A stretch of DNA of 64,000 nucleotides from assembly GCA_903873775.1 (NCBI GenBank), contig CAIQPR010000013.1, positions 1-64,000 on the forward strand. The letters run 5' to 3'. The notes beneath the pieces were generated by a model that saw only the letters and a list, made by a program, of their open reading frames with translations, had not been told where the DNA came from and did no database searches. Shown here one piece after another: positions 60,419 through 64,000 of this stretch. This DNA comes from an uncultured Actinomycetes bacterium (GTDB taxonomy: Bacteria; Actinomycetota; Acidimicrobiia; Acidimicrobiales; RAAP-2). Position 1 is the first letter of the stretch, and every line of letters starts with the position of its first letter. The translations under genes were made by a program, and so were the position numbers.

Positions 60419-60883
60419 TCACCCTCCAGGGATATCAGTGTAGGAGTGCTCCGTCGGTGTCCCGTCGGAGCACCACAGACGCACTTCGACACGAATGCCG
60501 TCGGCGCTGCGTATCTGCAGCAGACCGTCCGTGAGTTCCACCAGGGCGACCGGCCCGGGAGGGAGTTCCGCCACCCGACGAGCGAAAGTGTCCACGGCAC
60601 CGACAATCTCGGCGATCGTACGGACCAGCGCCCCGGTGTCGTCGGGTTCTAGGTCTCTGCGACCATCCAGAAGATCGACCGGCAGAAACGTGTCCCAGCT
60701 CACCCGTACGGGGTCGAGACCCTCCGCCCGCAGCCACAGGGCGGCGTCGTCGAGGTAGGGAAATGTTTTGAGTGAACGCGCTGATGTGCGAGGGGCCGGG
60801 CGCGGGGTGATGATGTCGTAACGCCCGTGTGCGTCTGCCCGCAGGGCGCGGCACAGGCTGTCGAGGAGCTGCGGGAATCGCAT
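60419..60883 (-). CDS. Hypothetical protein co-transcribed with ribC
   Basis: 154 residues; not recognised. Mixed alpha/beta composition, no signal peptide or membrane segment. The C-terminal half has an amphipathic helix (LVRTIAEIVGAVDTFARRVAEL) and predicted strands (GPVALVELTDGLLQIRSADG, IRVEVRLWCSDG); it contains few Cys. ATG 60883 is the +1 of a leaderless promoter and the stop is one base before ribC, so the two genes form an operon and this protein may relate to flavin metabolism (inference from context only). Confidence 0.65.
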   Translation of the reverse strand: MRFPQLLDSLCRALRADAHGRYDIITPRPAPRTSARSLKTFPYLDDAALWLRAEGLDPVRVSWDTFLPVDLLDGRRDLEPDDTGALVRTIAEIVGAVDTFARRVAELPPGPVALVELTDGLLQIRSADGIRVEVRLWCSDGTPTEHSYTDIPGG

Positions 60884-60889
60884 CGAGGG

Positions 60890-60895
60890 ACCCTA
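60890..60895 (-). promoter_or_regulatory. Leaderless -10 element of the hypothetical-ribC operon
   Basis: TAGGGT on the minus strand is followed by exactly 6 nt and then ATG 60883. No FMN-riboswitch-like leader is possible because there is no leader. Confidence 0.6.
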
Positions 60896-60984
60896 ACGCG
60901 CGCGAACGTCCCGGGTCTTTTGGCACTGGGTCTCGTCCCGACGACGTTCTAGTGTGGTCGTGATACCTACGAGGGGAGTGGACC

Positions 60985-62289
60985 GTGGCGTGGGACTTTG
61001 AAACTGAGCCCGAGTTCGAAGAGCAATTGGCGTGGATGCGCGAGTTCGTGCGTGACGAGATTTTTCCGATCGAGACGCTCCGCCTTTCCTACGACGGGGT
61101 GCTCGAAGTCATCAAGCCGCTGCAGGAAGAAGTGCGACGTCGGGGCCTGTGGGCCGCGCACCTTCCCGCCGAAATGGGCGGCATGGGCTTCGGACAAGTA
61201 CGCCTCGGCTTGATGCACGAGATTCTCGGCCAGAGTCCTTATGGTCCTCTGGTCTTCGGCAACAATGCCCCGGATTCGGGTAACGCGGAATTGCTCGCGG
61301 TCGGCATGGAGATGACGGGTCGTCACGACATCAAGGAACGCTGGATGCAGCCGTTGCTTGACGGCACCATTCGCTCCGGTTTTTCCATGACCGAGCCGCA
61401 CACCGCGGGAAGCGACCCCCGCCTGCTGCAGACGACGGCCGTGCGCGACGGCGACGAGTGGGTCATCAATGGCCGCAAGTGGTACACGACGAACGGCTCC
61501 GTCGCCGACATTCTCGTCGTCATGGCCGTGACGAATCCTGACGTTCACCCGTACCAAGGTTCCTCCATGTTCGTCGTGCCCGTCACGACGCCTGGCGTCA
61601 AGATCCTGCGCGACGTGGGCGCGATGGATGATCCCCAGGTCGTCTATGGACGATTCGGCAACCACGCCGAGATCCTCTACGAGGATGTACGGATTCCTGC
61701 GGACCACCTGATCGGTCCCGAAGGCTCCGGCTTTCTTCTCGCCCAAGCGCGCCTGGGGCCCGGACGCATCCACCACTGCATGCGGTGGCTCGGTCAGTCG
61801 CAGCGGGCCTTTGACATGATGTGCGAGCGTGCGCTCAGTCGCTACACCCACGGCTCACTGTTGAGCGAGAAGCAGACGATTCAGAACTGGATCGCGGACT
61901 CCAAGGCGGAAATGCACGCGGCGCGCCTCATGACGCTGCACGCCGCCTGGAAGATGGACAAGGTCGGCGCCTCCGCCGCTCGTGTCGAAATCGCAATGAT
62001 CAAGTACTACGGCGCCACGGTGCTGCACAACGTGATCGATCGCGCCATCCAGACCTACGGATCTCTGGGTTATTCGGCGGACATGCCCCTGGAGGCGATG
62101 TACCGCGCGGCCCGCGCGGCCCGTATTTACGACGGACCTGACGAAGTGCACCGCCAGACCGTCGCGCGACACGCGCTGAAGGAGTACGCCCCGAGCGAGG
62201 TGCCGACGCAGCACATTCCCACCCGACGGGAGTCGGCGCTGGAGAAGTTCGCCGGCATCCTCGAGTTTCTCGAGGCCGAAGAGGTCTAG
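60985..62289 (+). CDS. Acyl-CoA dehydrogenase (ACAD10/11-like)
   Basis: 434 residues. N-terminal LAWMREFVRDEIFPIE, then GFSMTEPHTAGSDPRLLQTTA, VINGRKWYTTNGSVADI, EDVRIPADHLIGPEGSGF, and LGPGRIHHCMRWLGQSQRAFDMM, ending with YDGPDEVHRQTVARHALKEY where the Glu of GPDEVH is a plausible catalytic base. The pattern follows the ACAD10/11 type acting on longer or hydroxylated acyl-CoAs (family knowledge). GTG 60985 has AGGGGAG about 8 nt upstream; a -10-like TAGTGT lies near 60950. It overlaps convergent SDR by 4 bases. Confidence 0.92.
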   Translation: MAWDFETEPEFEEQLAWMREFVRDEIFPIETLRLSYDGVLEVIKPLQEEVRRRGLWAAHLPAEMGGMGFGQVRLGLMHEILGQSPYGPLVFGNNAPDSGNAELLAVGMEMTGRHDIKERWMQPLLDGTIRSGFSMTEPHTAGSDPRLLQTTAVRDGDEWVINGRKWYTTNGSVADILVVMAVTNPDVHPYQGSSMFVVPVTTPGVKILRDVGAMDDPQVVYGRFGNHAEILYEDVRIPADHLIGPEGSGFLLAQARLGPGRIHHCMRWLGQSQRAFDMMCERALSRYTHGSLLSEKQTIQNWIADSKAEMHAARLMTLHAAWKMDKVGASAARVEIAMIKYYGATVLHNVIDRAIQTYGSLGYSADMPLEAMYRAARAARIYDGPDEVHRQTVARHALKEYAPSEVPTQHIPTRRESALEKFAGILEFLEAEEV

Positions 62290-63239
62290 AAGCCGAGCTC
62301 GGCGAGTCGCGCGTCGAGGTACGACACGAGAGACGCACCGTCGGCCTTCGGGTCGGCAGTGACGGTCTTTTTGGTCCGGTGAACGGGACGTTGCTCTCGA
62401 TCGAGCCACAGCCCACCGCCCACGGGCGCCGGATCCGTCGCCGCGAGCCAGACCGCACCGTCGGCACCCTGATCGGGGGTGCGCAGAAGAGGTCGCGTCA
62501 GGACGTTGAATGCCGGGAGGCTCGACGCCACCCCCGGGGTGGCCGCCCACCCTGGATGCACCGCGTAGAAGCGACGGCCACCCACCGGTTCGCGATCCTG
62601 CAGAGCGGCCACGAGAACGACCTGCGCTCGTTTGGCGCGCGCGTACGCGGTGGTGCCGCGATAGCCCTCGCGAGTGGCTTCGAGCGTGGCGAGGTCGAAA
62701 CGCTGCGTGTACATGCCGCCCGACGTCATAAAGATCACCCGTCGCTCGCGCGCCGCGTCGCTTCGTCCGAGGACGCGCGTCATCGCGTACGGCGCGAGGA
62801 CGTGGACTGCGAACGTCGTCTCGAGGCCCTGCGGCGTCGTGGTGTAGGAGCCGAGAAGTGCGCCGGCATTGTGCAGAATCACGTCCAGGCGATTGAGATG
62901 CTTGGCCTGATGGGCCAGGCGGTCCACGTCGTCGAGGTCGGAAAGATCAAAGCGCCAGGCGAGCAGTTGCTCGCCGCCTTCGCGTCGCAGTTCTTCGAGG
63001 GCGCTCTCATTGCGACCAACGGCGACGACATTGGCCCCGAGCTGGAGAAAGCGCGCAGCCGCCGCTCGTCCGAGACCCGAGGTCGCTCCCGTGACCAACA
63101 CCGTGCGACCCACCATCGAGGTGACGTCGGACCAGTCATTGCTGTGCTGACGAACGAGTGGTCCCAGTCGCGAGAAACTTCCCACGACCGTGGCTTCGAG
63201 CAGGCGATCGACGGTGCCGCGTCCGAGGGGGGTGCCCAT
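62286..63239 (-). CDS. SDR-family oxidoreductase (DHRS12-like)
   Basis: 317 residues. Classical SDR: VLVTGATSGLGRAAA (NAD(P) motif), LDVILHNAGALL, the Ser/Tyr/Lys region MTSGGMYTQRF and TAYARAKRAQVVL, and VHPGWAATPGV. The conserved N-terminal extension LLEATVVGSFSRLGPLVR, seen in DHRS12-like proteins, supports ATG 63239 over the internal ATG at 63116. Substrate is unknown; the link to lipids is by context. ATG overlaps the LLM oxidoreductase stop (ATGA). Confidence 0.88.
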   Translation of the reverse strand: MGTPLGRGTVDRLLEATVVGSFSRLGPLVRQHSNDWSDVTSMVGRTVLVTGATSGLGRAAAARFLQLGANVVAVGRNESALEELRREGGEQLLAWRFDLSDLDDVDRLAHQAKHLNRLDVILHNAGALLGSYTTTPQGLETTFAVHVLAPYAMTRVLGRSDAARERRVIFMTSGGMYTQRFDLATLEATREGYRGTTAYARAKRAQVVLVAALQDREPVGGRRFYAVHPGWAATPGVASSLPAFNVLTRPLLRTPDQGADGAVWLAATDPAPVGGGLWLDREQRPVHRTKKTVTADPKADGASLVSYLDARLAELGF

Positions 63240-64000
63240 CAGCGGGGGGCGAGTCCCCGAATGGCGTCCTCAAGATCGATGCCGAACGGGATGACGGCGA
63301 GCGTCGGAATCTCGATTCCGGCGTCAATGAAGCGCTGAATGTGGTCCCGACACGCGTCGTAGGAGCCGTGGATGATGAGTTCGTCGACCAACGCATCAGG
63401 GATGACGTCGTTGGCCTTCTTGCGGTCGCCCTCGGACCAGGCGTCCCACATGGGCTGGAGAACTTCGGCGCGTCCGAGCCACTTGTGAAATTCCGCGTAG
63501 GTCGAAACCGTGAGGTACGACGAGATCATGCGTCGTGCGATGAAGCGTGCGGTGTCGGCGTCTTCGGTGGGTATCACGAAGAGTCGCGCCGCGATGGTCT
63601 TCCCCGGTCCCACTTCGGCACGGCACTGCGCGACGTCGGTGGCGGCCAACCAGTTGAGGATGGCGCCGTCCGCTTCGCGTCCGGCGAGGCGCAACATGCC
63701 GGGTCGCAGGGCGCCGAGCAGGATGGGCGGCTTGTCCGCGACCGGTCGGCTCAACTTGAAACCTTTGATCGTGAAGGTGTCGAACGTGTCGTCAATCTTT
63801 TCGCCGTCGAGCGCACGATTGATGAAGCGCAATACGTCACGCGTCTTCTTGTACGGCTCCTCGAAGGCGATGCCGTTCCATCGCTCCACGACGGGCAGAG
63901 ACGACGACCCCAGACCCATCGTGAAACGACCGGGCGCGGCTTCGGCCATCGACGCGATGGACATGGCGAGCAGGCCCGGACCTCGCGTGTACGCGGGCGT
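63239..64000 (-). CDS. LLM-class F420-dependent oxidoreductase (5' end outside window)
   Basis: 253 residues visible; the N-terminus lies beyond base 64000, and the frame is open to the edge. Luciferase-like TIM barrel: RGPGLLAMSIASMAEAAPGRF, MGLGSSSLPVVERWNG, PYKKTRDVLRFINRALDG, KPPILLGALRPGMLRLAGREADG. The last motif and length fit the F420-dependent LLM group of actinobacteria. The cofE/cofD operon in the same window would supply the cofactor. It heads an operon with the SDR gene. Confidence 0.9.
   Translation of the reverse strand, partial: TPAYTRGPGLLAMSIASMAEAAPGRFTMGLGSSSLPVVERWNGIAFEEPYKKTRDVLRFINRALDGEKIDDTFDTFTIKGFKLSRPVADKPPILLGALRPGMLRLAGREADGAILNWLAATDVAQCRAEVGPGKTIAARLFVIPTEDADTARFIARRMISSYLTVSTYAEFHKWLGRAEVLQPMWDAWSEGDRKKANDVIPDALVDELIIHGSYDACRDHIQRFIDAGIEIPTLAVIPFGIDLEDAIRGLAPR

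Noticed and set aside
60418-60984. FMN riboswitch upstream of the ribC operon
   Set aside because: The promoter is leaderless for the first gene and only one base separates it from ribC; there is no room for an RFN element and no matching conserved stems.

Overview
The window is a GC-rich, densely coded chromosome segment with no gene-free stretch over 300 bases, no rRNA, no CRISPR array and no insertion sequence that I can see. It looks like an actinobacterium, probably class Acidimicrobiia (inference). The reasons are the M. tuberculosis-like backbone order metG-tatD-(rpfB slot)-rsmA-ispE ... glmU-prs-rplY-pth-mfd-mazG-eno-ftsB/divIC-DUF501-ppx, a bS22-type 33-residue ribosomal protein, coenzyme F420 genes (cofD, cofE, an LLM-class oxidoreductase), and a very regular actinobacterial leaderless-promoter pattern: TANNNT, exactly 6 nt, then ATG/GTG. 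This pattern fixes many of the start codons given here.

Layout. 1-5377: rRNA and tRNA housekeeping genes (rsmI, metG, tatD, rsmA, ispE), with a double-psi beta-barrel (RlpA-like) envelope protein where mycobacteria carry rpfB. 5381-11519: a minus-strand redox block. It holds a two-component system and then a tightly packed operon of a Thr/Gly-rich membrane-anchored protein, ApbE flavin transferase, a ferric-reductase-like membrane protein, a NuoF-like flavoprotein and a ferredoxin. Together these form a plausible path for electrons from NADH to a covalently flavinylated surface protein. 11630-25554: tRNA-Gln and the conserved backbone, including a GlmU that lacks its acetyltransferase end. 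25598-29809: an acetyltransferase, a GT2 glycosyltransferase, an NlpC/P60 endopeptidase, an unusual tRNA-Leu(UAA) and an MFS exporter.

29970-51864: a cell-surface glycan region. It has a GDP-mannose pyrophosphorylase-like protein, GalE, three GT4-type glycosyltransferases coupled to a serine hydrolase, GDP-6-deoxymannose reductase, a 1103-residue GT2/polytopic protein with a DUF5719-like partner, a large PTPS-related membrane protein, CysC and phosphomannomutase. cofE/cofD and ftsH are interleaved. The region ends at a strong bidirectional terminator (51885-51920).

51933-64000: acyl-CoA metabolism (thiolase, acyl-CoA ligase, two acyl-CoA dehydrogenases, SDR, F420-dependent oxidoreductase) mixed with a chromate transporter, a glutaredoxin-thioredoxin reductase fusion, a GT-C-like membrane protein and an archaeal-type riboflavin synthase (RibC).

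Flavin and deazaflavin chemistry recurs: riboflavin synthase, FMN transferase, F420 biosynthesis and an F420 enzyme. The best candidates for something new are the ApbE operon with its short Cys-flanked SGTLT peptide as a possible flavin acceptor, the archaeal-type RibC, and the truncated GlmU.
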